This document shows, one piece after another, positions 39,835 to 50,136 of a DNA stretch of 64,000 nt. Position 1 is the first letter of the stretch. Every line of letters begins with the position of its first letter. The DNA is taken from the NCBI GenBank assembly GCA_008330645.1, contig VLTN01000016.1, positions 434,001-498,000 on the forward strand, given 5' to 3'. The notes under the pieces are model-generated. The model had not been told where the DNA came from, did not search any database, and worked only from the letters and a program-made list of their open reading frames with translations. A program made the translations under genes and the position numbers. The stretch comes from Cafeteria roenbergensis (lineage: Eukaryota; Sar; Bigyra; Bicosoecida; Cafeteriaceae).

Positions 39835-42800
39835 TCAAGCGCTGAGCTGGACAGCTGCAACGGCGAGGGGCCGTGCCTCCACAGCGCCTCCCACATCCAC
39901 AACAGCAACGTCCACGCCAAGTACCGCGTCACAAACGCACCCCATATCCTTGGTAGCCCCGGCCCCGGAGCAGGCCGCCGCACAGGGCCCGCGAACCACA
40001 ACATCGAACGCCGCCAGCCTGTGGCCGGGCTGGCCCTCAATGGCGCTCAGGTCACCGACAGACACGCACTTTGGCGCCACCAACGACGCCCGCATGCAAA
40101 GGGCGGCGTCGCTCCCGTCGTCGCCCTCCGGAAGCGCCACCACAACTTGGACCTCAGCGACACGCGCCGCGCGCTCGGTATCCCAGCCGCCGTCGCTCGC
40201 CACGTCGAGCCGCAGACCCCACGCGCCCGCCTGTTGCTGCTGCTGCAGCAATTGTTGCTGGGTTCTCGCTCCCTCAGCAGCGTCGGCGTGGGCCGGCGCG
40301 GCAGGGGCCGCGATGGCGGCCCAGGCGCCCCTCACAGCCCGCATGAGGACCTGGGACCACTCCCGCATCGCCAATGGCGACAGCAAGACGGCGCGAACGC
40401 GCTGCGCAAGGGCGGCCCTGCCAGACCTGCGAGCCGCTGGCACCATTGCCGCGCGCGACTCCGCCACAGTGAGTGCCCTGGCGACGAGCTCCTCCCGAGA
40501 GCGCACTGCCCACTCGTGGAGGCCCGCGGCACTGAGGACAGCCTGGCTGAAGCGGCCCGACAGGGCGGTGCCGTGGGGCAAGGACACCACAGGCGTGCCC
40601 TGAAGCAGGGCCTCCATGGTGGAAGTGCACCCTCCAAAGGGGTACGTGTCCAGGACGACGTCTGCGCTTGCGAGGAGGCGGAGGAAGGCAGTGTGACCTC
40701 TCTGTGGCAGGAAGCGCACGTGTGAGAGGAGGTGCGCCACTGCCAGCTCCACGCCCAGCGAGACGGCGCTTGGGGCGTCGTTGGTGTGGGGCAACTCGGG
40801 TGCGGCGCCGGCCTCGGGGAGGGGCGCGCTGCCTGGACCGGGAGTCTGGGAGGGGAGCGAGAAGCCTAGCGAGCCTGCCTCAGCCTGGACTGCGGCGCGC
40901 AGCCTGGAGACGAACCGCCCTGAAACGGCCCTTGCTGTCGCCAGGGCGTCCGGCATGAGCAGCTGCACGATCGGCTTGGCCTCCGACAGGACCATGGACA
41001 GAATGGCTGCGTCGCCGTCGGGATGAATCTTCGCGATGGCCTGAGGCACGAGGACCCTGGGGCGGCGCTGGGGCGATCCGTCGGGGCGCTCGCTGCGGAG
41101 AGTCGACGGCACGGCAACTTGCCGCTCCAGGGCCGCAACGATGCTGCCGGCAACGATGCGAACCTCCGTTGCGTTGATCGCCTCGGGGACGGTGATGCTG
41201 CCGATGTTCGCCAGGTCAGACACGGCCCAGACAGCCTTGGAGGCGTTGAACACATCGCCGTCGTGGTGACTGGCCAGCGCCACCTCGCTGGGGGGCTCGG
41301 GCGAGGCGCGGGCTCCTGGGCCAGCGAAAGCTGCTGCCGCTGCCGCGGCCTCGTCGGCCTCGTCAGAGTCGACAATGAGCGGCGGGGCTTCCCAAAAGGG
41401 CGAGTGCGCCCCTGCGATACGGACCAGCTGCTCGGTGTAGCGCCACCAGCCGCCGTCCTCCTGTGCCGAGGGCTCTGCTGCGCCGGCTCGGCCAAGCCTG
41501 CTGAAGCGAAGCGCCGACCCTTCTCCCCACCCCGGCGCGCTCTCCCCAGGCCCTGCCACCTCTGCCTCGTCAAGAGAGACGAAGCCGTCGATTGTGTCGC
41601 TGAAGCCAGACGTGGTGGAATGCCCGTGAGTGACAAGCTGAAGGGGAGCAAGCCTTGCGGCTGCCAGGGAGAGGACCCTCGCGCTCATTCCCAGCTCAGG
41701 GTAAACCACGGCGTCGCACTGCAGCTGCCGTACCGCCAACCGGTCGGTGCCTGCGGATCCGCGCTCGTGGGCCGAGAGCGTAGGTGGCAGCTTCACGAGG
41801 GCGATGAGACCCTGCTCCTCGGCGCGCTCCAAGGCCTGGGCAGCGTCGCCTGTGGCCGAAGTGCCGTCGGCAAGCACGGCAACCACATCGAACGCGGGTG
41901 ACGCCGCCAGCCCGAGAACCAGCGGAAGGGCCACCTTGGACACGCTGTGGCGGTCGGGGAACGCGGTGATGAAGCAGACCCGCACGGGGCGCCGCTGCAC
42001 CGACGGGCCGGGGCCAGATGCGGTGTGGACAGAGCCAGACGGACTCGAGGGCGCGGCGTAGGCCGGCTCCTCGTCGGCTCCGGCAGCCGCCGCAGGACGG
42101 GGCTTTGGCCGGCTGAGCGGCAGCGTGAACGGGGAGAGGGCTGCTGCTGAGGCGGGAGTGAGAAACGGCCAGGCAGAGCCGCTGGCCGCTGCTTGCTCAG
42201 CCGGGTTGCACCCGTCGGGGAGCGCGAGTCGCGTTGCCAGCTGCGAGAGGGCATGCTTGAGCGACGCGTCGTTGCTGCCGTGGTAGGCTGCAGAGAAGGC
42301 GGCAGAGCCCCACACTGACTGCGAGGAGGACGTGCACGCGAGGGTACGCAGCCAGCGCCACTGGACGGCGATGGAAGGATCAGCGACTCCGGCCGCCCTC
42401 GCGGGCTGGTCGCCCCGCGCCTCCTCCTGCCCCGCGCGCGTGCAGGCCCAAGTGAGAGCACCCAAGCCGGTGGAGGCGTTCGCGGCCCACGCGAGAGTGG
42501 CGCCCAGGGCGGCCCGCTCCAGCGAGCGGGTGGGCTCCTCCTGTGGCGCAGCGGAAACGAGCGCCGAGGCTGCGGCTGCCACGGAGCAGGGGCAGCGGGC
42601 GAGCTTGCTGAAGGCGCGATCGGCCACGTCAGCTGCCGTTCCGCCCTGCCTATCGGACACGAAGAGAGCGGCAGTGCACTCCCCCGCACGCGATGCCATG
42701 GCCAAGGCTGCAGCGTTGTCGGCTGCCGCGGCGGCGTCGTCAGACAGCTGCAGCTCGGCGGCGCGGGGCAGCACAAGCGCTGAGCCTTGTGAGAGGGCCT

Positions 42801-43374
42801 CCAGCCGCTCCACAGCGCGCACGAGCGCCGATTGCGACACGCCTTGAAGCGGGATGCCCCAGGCGAGCGCTCTCAAGGAGCCAAGCGCCGACGTCGGAAG
42901 TGCGCTGACGTTGGCACTGCCGCCAGCTCGGAACACAGAGAGCACGTCCACACCGCCAAGCCGAAGAGCGTCCAGGAGGGTCGACTGCGCTTGCACGGCC
43001 AGACCGCTGAACAGCTGCGCCACGCCCAAGTTGTGGAGCACCATGCCCAGCACCTCGCGCGACGTCTCGCCGCCTTGGCCGGATGCCAAGTCTGCGTGAA
43101 GGGCGTCCGCTGCGCTTTCCAGGTACGGCATAGCGCTCCGAGCCCCGCCTTGCACCATCTGTGCTGTTGCTTGGCAGCCAAGCACGAGGCCGTCATCGCC
43201 GCAGGCCGCGTCGAGGCTGGCGAGGACCTCAGCGGCACCAGGCACCCCCGTGCTTTCAAGGGCGTCCAAGCATCGACGCCCGCCTTGCTTGCACGCGCTT
43301 TCGCCACCGGTCGCGCCAGCGATGCCGCACAGGACGCCACTGAGCGCCAAGGCGCATGCGACAGCGCCGCGCAT
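39835..43374 (-). CDS. GT41-family (O-GlcNAc-transferase-like) protein with signal peptide (1179 aa)
   Basis: The start at 43374 gives a textbook signal peptide (MRGAVACALALSGVLCGIAG). The frame is open to 43512 but that extension is Arg-rich and would bury the signal. Residues about 30-450 are helical and Ala-rich, with at least one TPR-like unit (VLHNLGVAQLFSGLAVQAQS). The catalytic region starts at about 460 (VRVCFITAFPDRHSVSKVA). It has the GT41 block APLQLVTHGHSTTSGFSD with IDGF, and the UDP-binding region VVLDTYPFGGCTSTMEALL followed by GTPVVSLPHG at about 900-930. A poly-Gln stretch lies near the C-terminus. Classical OGT and SPINDLY act in cytosol and nucleus, so a secretory-pathway member is unusual. 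The substrate is unknown. No introns are needed. Confidence 0.82.
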   Translation of the reverse strand: MRGAVACALALSGVLCGIAGATGGESACKQGGRRCLDALESTGVPGAAEVLASLDAACGDDGLVLGCQATAQMVQGGARSAMPYLESAADALHADLASGQGGETSREVLGMVLHNLGVAQLFSGLAVQAQSTLLDALRLGGVDVLSVFRAGGSANVSALPTSALGSLRALAWGIPLQGVSQSALVRAVERLEALSQGSALVLPRAAELQLSDDAAAAADNAAALAMASRAGECTAALFVSDRQGGTAADVADRAFSKLARCPCSVAAAASALVSAAPQEEPTRSLERAALGATLAWAANASTGLGALTWACTRAGQEEARGDQPARAAGVADPSIAVQWRWLRTLACTSSSQSVWGSAAFSAAYHGSNDASLKHALSQLATRLALPDGCNPAEQAAASGSAWPFLTPASAAALSPFTLPLSRPKPRPAAAAGADEEPAYAAPSSPSGSVHTASGPGPSVQRRPVRVCFITAFPDRHSVSKVALPLVLGLAASPAFDVVAVLADGTSATGDAAQALERAEEQGLIALVKLPPTLSAHERGSAGTDRLAVRQLQCDAVVYPELGMSARVLSLAAARLAPLQLVTHGHSTTSGFSDTIDGFVSLDEAEVAGPGESAPGWGEGSALRFSRLGRAGAAEPSAQEDGGWWRYTEQLVRIAGAHSPFWEAPPLIVDSDEADEAAAAAAAFAGPGARASPEPPSEVALASHHDGDVFNASKAVWAVSDLANIGSITVPEAINATEVRIVAGSIVAALERQVAVPSTLRSERPDGSPQRRPRVLVPQAIAKIHPDGDAAILSMVLSEAKPIVQLLMPDALATARAVSGRFVSRLRAAVQAEAGSLGFSLPSQTPGPGSAPLPEAGAAPELPHTNDAPSAVSLGVELAVAHLLSHVRFLPQRGHTAFLRLLASADVVLDTYPFGGCTSTMEALLQGTPVVSLPHGTALSGRFSQAVLSAAGLHEWAVRSREELVARALTVAESRAAMVPAARRSGRAALAQRVRAVLLSPLAMREWSQVLMRAVRGAWAAIAAPAAPAHADAAEGARTQQQLLQQQQQAGAWGLRLDVASDGGWDTERAARVAEVQVVVALPEGDDGSDAALCMRASLVAPKCVSVGDLSAIEGQPGHRLAAFDVVVRGPCAAACSGAGATKDMGCVCDAVLGVDVAVVDVGGAVEARPLAVAAVQLSA

Positions 43375-43964
43375 GCCGCTTCGTCGGCAAACACGCGCCG
43401 CTTCTGCTCGTCCCCGGGGCTCAAACCACCCCTGCCTCGCACTCCCAGCCCAAGCACCAGTCGCAGGGCTTGCCGGGGAGGGCGTCGTGTGGCGTCTCCC
43501 GGCGCCACGCAACGCCTGATCGAGTGGCTCTGCCGCGGAGCGGGGCCACGAGTGCGCGAGGTCCGACGCCCGGGCTGGCGTGAGAGACGGGAAGCAGGCT
43601 AGCCGCGCCCAAGGTCTATGTCAGGGGCTCGAGGACGGAGCGAACCGACGCGCTAGGGCCCAACGCGGGGCGGATCGCTGGATACTGAGGCTGCAGCAGC
43701 CATTCTGATCAGTGCAACACCCAGAAGCAGATCACGCACCGATGGGAAAATTCCCCTCCGACACGTACGAGTCGTTTGGTAGCTGCGGGCCGTGGGCCTG
43801 GCGAAAACTTGCCGTGCGGCGAGCTGGGCCCGAGCTAGACCAGGCAATGGCGGCTCAACAGGCCTCTGCGAGATGCCGCCAAGTTCAAACCACCTGCTGC
43901 AGGCTCTGCCGGTGGGCACCCTCCGGAGCACTCGGCCAGCCGCCCTCAGCTGGCCTTGCCTGCC
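43375..43964. other. Divergent promoter region, about 590 bp
   Basis: This separates the GT41 gene (-) from the FHA-domain gene (+). A short stretch near 43680-43780 is less GC-rich than its surroundings. No coding exon is supported, although an exon 0 for the + strand gene cannot be excluded. Confidence 0.4.
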
Positions 43965-46900
43965 ATGGAAGACGATGGCATCGACTGCGACCCGATCGGT
44001 GTGCTCACGATCATTCGCCGGAAGGGCCAGCGTGGGTCGTCTCTCGAGGTCTGCGAGCGGCTGCTCCTTGGCAGGTGAGCTCAGCCCGTTAACGGTAGCC
44101 ACCGTCGTCGCCTTCGCAACGCTCCAGTGACGCAACACGTGGCTTGCCGCCCCCTCCTCCTTTGCGCGTGCAGACTTGAGTCGTGCGACGTGCGCATCCG
44201 GATGAGCCAAGTTTCCCGCGTCCACGCAACAATCGAGCCGGACTACGAGAACGGCACCGTGAGCTCGAGCAGGCTTCCGCCCGCCCTGGCCCTTGCGCTG
44301 CACAACGCGCGACGCTCGCCCTCCGCACCCAAGCCCATTCCCCCCTCGGTCGCTTGCTAGCTGTGGCGCCCATCTAACGGTGCAGGTCTTCGTCGTGCCC
44401 CAGCCCGGGAGGCTTGTCAAGGTCAACGACGAGGTTGTGGACGGCGCAAGGATGCTGCTGTCCGGCGACCGCATTGGCATCGCCACCCGAGTTCTGGAAT
44501 TTGTGTACAGTGAGATGTCGCCCGTGCCTCGGCGAGGCTGTCTTTGGCGGTAGCGGAGTGTCCCCGTGGAACTCTCGTCGTGCCTGGCCGAACTGGGCTG
44601 CTTGGCTGCGCTCCGGCACTCTGCTGCCTTTTCAATGCCCCCCCTCTGCGCGCGCCGCTGCCTGCCCGATGCACGGCTCAGGTGATGAGGACTCCGCTCC
44701 CACAGAGCGGGACGAAAGGGCCGAGCGCGCCATGGCGGCGCGAGTGACTGGACACGATGCAGACGCTTTCGACGACGACGACGAGGAGGACGACACAAGC
44801 GGGCCTCGGGGCGACCCCACCGCCACGCTGGACCCGCGCAGCATCCAGGCCCTCCTCAGCATTGAAGCGAGGCAGACGCGCGCCGAGGCTGCCGCTGCGG
44901 CGATGGCCGCAGCCGCCTCGCCCAAAGTGGCACGCTCCCCGGCCGCGTCCAAGGCTGCCACTCCCAGCCGCAGGTCGTCCCGTGGGAGCGCGGCGGCAGC
45001 AGCCATGCCCTCCAAGGCCAGCCCCGCGCCGCGCCCCGCATCGGCTCGCAAGCGGTCAGCCCGAAAGGCCTCCGCACCGCGCCGCGCCAGCTCCATGGGC
45101 CTGACTGCCGCCCCGCTGCGCGGCCTCCGTGCTGCTGCTGCAGCCTTCGGCGCCGCAGACGTGGAGTCGTCGCTCGCACGCAGCCCCGCTGCAGCTGTCA
45201 TCGAGGCTGGTCGCCGCGTCCCGGCGCACGCGATTCAGCGGACGCCTGTCAGGACGCCCCGCCGCTCCAACGCGGGCTCTGCCTCCCGCCATTCGGCAAA
45301 GAAGGCGGCAGCCGCCGAGGCCGCTTCCGCAGAGCGCGCCCGCCACCTTCGCAGCCTCGTCCCGGCGCTGCGCCAGCAGATCGAGGAGCACGCCGGCATC
45401 GCTTCCTCTGAGCCAGTCACGGTCGGGGGCGTCACCCTGTCAGCCGACGCCCGCGACGAGCTGGCCCACGCCGCCGGTCTGCGAGGCGCTATCATGGCTG
45501 CCGAGCGCGTGGCTGCTATCGCTGGCGAAGATGCAGGCGCGTCAGAGGACGACGAGGAGGAGGAAGACGAGGCGGAGGAGGGGGACGACGACGAGGAGGA
45601 GGACGAGGAGGAAGACGAGGACGATGTTGGTGACGCCGCCGCCTCCCGTGGAGTGCCCCTCACCCCCAGCCAGCGCGATCGTCTGGACAACGTGGCTGAC
45701 GCTGCTGTCCGCAGCGCTCTCCACAGCGCCTCGAAGCCCCGCCGGCTGCAGACGCCGCTGCGCCATGAGATCGCCAACGCAGCGGCGCAGCGCGGTCTGA
45801 CGTTGGACGACACGGCGTCTGAGATCGCGACCGCTGCTGCGGCAACGAAGCTCCGGCGCGTGCTGTCGACGCCGCTGCGGGCGGCCATCGAGGCCCGCCT
45901 CTCGGCCGGGCAGGCAGACGAGGAGGAGGACGAAGACGAGGACGAAGACGAGGCGGAGGACGAGGAGGAGGACGATGAGGAAGACGATGACGAGGAGGAG
46001 GAAGACGAGGACGATGTTGGTGACGCCGCCGCTTCCCGTGGAGTGCCCCTCACCCCCAGCCAGCGCGATCGTCTGGACAACGTGGCTGACGCTGCTGTCC
46101 GCAGCGCTCTCCACAGCGCCTCGAAGCCCCGCCGGCTGCAGACGCCGCTGCGCCATGAGATCGCCAACGCTGCGGCGCAGCGCGGTCTGACGTTGGACGA
46201 CACGGCGTCTGAGATCGCGACCGCTGCTGCGGCAACGAAGCTCCGGCGCGTGCTGTCGACGCCGCTGCGGGCGGCCATCGAGGCCCGCCTCTCGGCCGGG
46301 CAGGCAGACGAGGACGAAGACGAGGACGAGGAGGAGGACGTCGACGAAGAGGAAGAGGAGGGGAAAGATATGCTTGCCCCTCGCGACGGCTACATCCAGC
46401 ACACGTTCTTTGACGACGATGGCAACGTCGTCAAGGTGGAGTTCGTGCCTGTTCGCGACGTCGCCGGGGCACACGTGTCCGTGTACGGAGAGGACGGCGA
46501 AGAGGTGGATTCCTATGTCCAGGCCGAAGAGGAGGCTGAGCATGAAGACGACGAGGACGAGGAGGAGGGCGAGGAGGAGCCCGAAGCAGTTGCGCAGCAG
46601 GCTCCATTGCGCACTGTGCCGCTGTGGGCCCTGCTCGGCGCCAACCGTCACGGCGTCGTAAGGGACTCGTTCGGCATGGGCTCGGGCGAGGGGCGGCCCA
46701 ACTCTCGGCTCGTGTTCGACGACAGCGAGCCCAGCCCTTCGCTGCGTCGCAGCCGTCGCCGGTCCTCTGCCGGCCGGCGCGAGAGCCAGGGCTCCGTGTA
46801 CCCTCCCGCAGGGTTCTTCGCCGTTGAGGACGACGACAGCGAAGACGACGGCGTGGTAGTTATGTCTGCCCGCCGTCGCAGCAGCGGTGGCAGCTCCCGC

Positions 46901-49900
46901 CGGTCGCTCCGCCAGTCGACTGGCCGCCGTTCCAGTGCAGGGTCGCGCCGCTCGTCGGGCGTCGCCAGCGTGGCGTTCCCTCCCGACATGTTCGCCCTGG
47001 AAGACGGCCAGGACACCGACGAGTCCGACGACATCCCTGACGCGGAGCTCGAGGGAGAAGAGCTCCGCAGGGAGCAGGCCGCGATGGCAGCTGCCCGCGA
47101 AGCGGCTCTTGAGCGGGACGCTGACCGGCGAGCGCGGGGAATCGTTCTCCCCTCCCCGATGGCACGTGACATCCACGCCCGCCGCGTGGCCACTCCCAAG
47201 AGCGCCTCGCGCCGTTCCAGCAGCTCTGGATCAGCGTCGGACCTCCTCTCCCCGGCGGAGCGCCGCATGGTGCGCCAGGAAGCGGAGGAAGCCGTGGACG
47301 CCGCCCTGGACCTTGCTGCGTCGAGGAACGCAACCCCGGAACAGACGCAAGCCATGGTTGAGCGCGCCGCTGAGTCGGCCGTGAGGAGCGCGGTCCGCAG
47401 CGCACTTCGCGGAGGCACCCCCGGCCGCACCAAGACCCCGAACCGTCGCGTGAGCTGGGGCAGCGAGCTTCGCCGCACCCGGGAGTTTGACAAGAACATG
47501 GAGCCGTCCGACGTGGGGGGCCGCAGCTCGTGGGGCGAGGAGGGGGAGGACCAGATCGCAGAGCCCGTGACGCTCCTCCAGGCCTTGGACGCGGCAGAGG
47601 CGGCGGACGACGAGCACGGAGAGTCCGGGAGTGAGAGCGAGAGTGAGGACGAGGGCAGCAGCGAGGAGGAGGCCGCCGACCAGGACGCCGACACGGAGGA
47701 CGAGGCAGAGGATGCGGCTGTCCCCGCTGGGCTTGGTCGCCCCCTGCGAGTGCTGCAAGGGGACCCCGACGAGCTCGAGGCCGCCGGAATCATCCACCTG
47801 GGCCCCGGCGCTGCCGCGCTCCAGAACCAGCTGGAGGCCGAGGCAGGCTTTGCCGAGGCCGACGAGGAGGTGGAAGAGGAGGACGACGGCCTGGACACCG
47901 TTCACGAGCACGAGGACGAGGACGAGGACTATGACGCCGCCAGCCTCGCTCGTCCGAGCCTCCTCCGCCCCGGAGAGGCCATCCTCCCGGCGCCCAGGCG
48001 TCGCTCATCCGTGGGGAGCATCAAGGCCCGCTCTCAGCCAACTCCTCCGGCGCGCCGTGCATCGTCTGTCATGGCTTCGAGCGGAAAGCGCGCGCTGAAG
48101 CGCCCTCGTGACTCATCCGGCTCTGCGATTCGCCTCTCTCGCGGGGCGTCCCCGGCGCCGGCGTCCTCGGCAACCCCCTCGGCGAGAACGTCTCCGGCAG
48201 CTGCTGCAGCTGCCGCTTCAGCTGAAGTCGAGCTGGGTGCGGCCGCCCAGGCCGCAGTTGACCGCGCAATGAGCGTCATCAGCCTCCAGTCACCCGCAAA
48301 GCGCTCGCGTCGCGGGTCCATCGGCAGCCCGGGTTCCAGCCCTGCGCAGGCAGCGGCGGCTGCGGCCAGCCCCGAGGCGATGGCGCTGTCTGCCGAGCTC
48401 TCAGACCTTGAAGCCCGGCTTCAGTCCGTGGGCTCCATGCGCGTTGTGGACGCCGTGGACACGCTCGCTTGGCTCGGGCAGGACTCCAAGAAGTGCAAGA
48501 AGGCCATTCTCGTCGCCAAGGTCACGGCGGCACTGGAGGCGCGCATCGCAGAAGTGGAAGCGGCCCTCGCCGCCGTCCTTGCCTCTCGCAGCGCTGCCGG
48601 TCCTGGCGCTGCCCCGTCCCCCGCTGCGTCGGCGCACGCTGGCAGCGGCGCGGAGAGCGACGCGTCGGGCTCGGAAGACAGCGGCGAAGATGACGACGCC
48701 GACGACGAGGGCGCCTCTTCGGACGGCGAAGAGCCCGACCCCGCTGATGTGGCCCGCCTCGTCGATGAGCTGCAAAAGCAGCGGGTGGTTGACCTGCGCG
48801 TCATGGCCACAGCCCGCAACGTCAGCTGGAACGGCATGCGCAAGCCTCAGCTCCTGCAAGCCCTGGCCTCGGAGATGGCCAAGGCGCAGGCGAGCAAGCC
48901 CAAGGCAAGCTCTACCCCAGCCAAGCGCTCGCCCTCCCGCGCCGGCGCTGCCTCGTCCTCCCCCGCCTCCGCCTCGCATCCCTCCGCGGCGTCTGTTGGC
49001 AAGGTGCTGCGCGAAAGCCTCCGCTTCGCCGACCTCAACGACCTCTGCCTTCAGGTGGACGCCCCGCGCGGCTCCAAGGCGACCAAGAACTCCATGGCTC
49101 TCTCCCTCGCCAGGCACCACCTGACCGTTGAGCCCATTGCCAAGGTGGCCGCCCTGCTCCAGGAGCTCTCGCCAGCCGAAGCTGCTGCGGCCAGCGTTGT
49201 GAGGGCGTCGCCCGGTGCTGCCGCGGCAGCACCGGGGACTCCGTCTGCTGTGGCAGCTTCGCCGTCTCGCGCTGCAACTGCTGATGCCGTTGACGACGCA
49301 ACCGCCAGCACTGACAGCGCGGCCGTGGCCGCAATGGCTGACTTGCTCAGCAACCGCTCCTTCAACCAACTCAGGAAGGAGGCTTCAGCCCGTGGCATCA
49401 AGTTCAGCACTAGACCGAACAAGGCCATGCTGGTGGAGACACTGTCCCTTGTGCTTGCCAAGGAGAGCGTTGAGGGCGACGAGTCCGACGATGACGAGAC
49501 TGACGGCGAGGGCGAGCAGGACCAGGACCAGCCTGCGCAAGAGTCGACGCAAGCGCCTTCCCGGGCAACTGCCACTGCGGCGGGGCTCGAGGAGGATGAT
49601 GCCGACGAGGACGTCGACGCTGCCCCGGCTGCAGCGGCGTCTGCTGCGTCCCCAGCCCGCGCCACCACGGCGGGCGGCCTCCTGAAGCTTGAGCCGTTGA
49701 GCGACATCGAGGCGTCCATCGCTCGCCGCGGCATCACCGACCCCGCGGATGTGGAGCTGGTGACGAAGGACATCAATCACCACCGCCGTCGCTTCAGAGG
49801 GCGCAGCCATGCATGGCTCGCGAACTCCCTGCGAGAGCACGGCGTGGACGTCAAGCCCTCTTTCACCAGGCAGCAGGTGATTAACCTCTTGGCGGACCAG

Positions 49901-49933
49901 TGCGCCTTCGATGCGCACGACCAGCGCGACTGA
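43965..49933 (+). CDS. FHA-domain chromatin protein with PP1-docking-like motif and SAP-like repeats, four exons (1856 aa)
   Basis: Exons 43965..44074, 44174..44258, 44386..44509 and 44682..49933. Donors are GTGAGC, GTGAGC and GTGAGA, and joins are in frame. Exons 1-3 encode an FHA domain (residues 1-107): GVLTIIRRKG, LLLGRLESCDVRI, MSQVSRVHATIE, LVKVNDEVVDGARMLLSGDR. GR, SRxH and N are the phosphothreonine-reading residues. Exon 4 is mostly disordered and acidic. Near residue 1027 is RRVSWGSELRRTREFD, an RVx(F/W) motif laid out like the PP1-docking region of Ki-67 and Repo-Man. The C-terminal third has SAP-like helices (VVDLRVMATARNVSWNG, FNQLRKEASARGIKFST, WLANSLREHGVDVK). A nuclear, mitotic chromatin scaffold is inferred; true Ki-67 orthology is not shown. 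Confidence 0.8.
45608..46313. repeat. Internal direct duplication in the FHA gene (316-bp core, offset 390)
   Basis: The core at 45608..45923 recurs at 45998..46313 with only a few silent changes. Each copy encodes the same segment (RGVPLTPSQRDRLDNVAD ... LQTPLRHEIANAAAQRG ... VLSTPLRAAIEARLSAGQ). Acidic runs of variable length flank both cores. The TPLR-x2-I phrase appears twice per copy. Copy number probably varies between alleles. Confidence 0.92.
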
Positions 49934-50136
49934 GTGGCTTGGCCCTGGGGTGTTTTAGCGTGCGGGGTGGACTGATTGGACCTTGTTTGAACTTGAATGC
50001 GAATGCGTGGGGTGCCCCCCTCTGAAGCGAGGCCTGAATCTTGCCGCTGCTCGCCGGGTTCAAGGGCCTCGGCTTCCGCACGCAAACGACGGCTCCACCC
50101 ACGACAGCTCGCACGCGCTCTCTGGGGGACCAGCGA

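Noticed and set aside
45542-47176. 544-aa hydrophobic-looking Leu/Val-rich frame on - opposite the FHA gene
   Set aside because: Its apparent membrane segments are just the complement of GAC/GAG acidic runs read in another frame.
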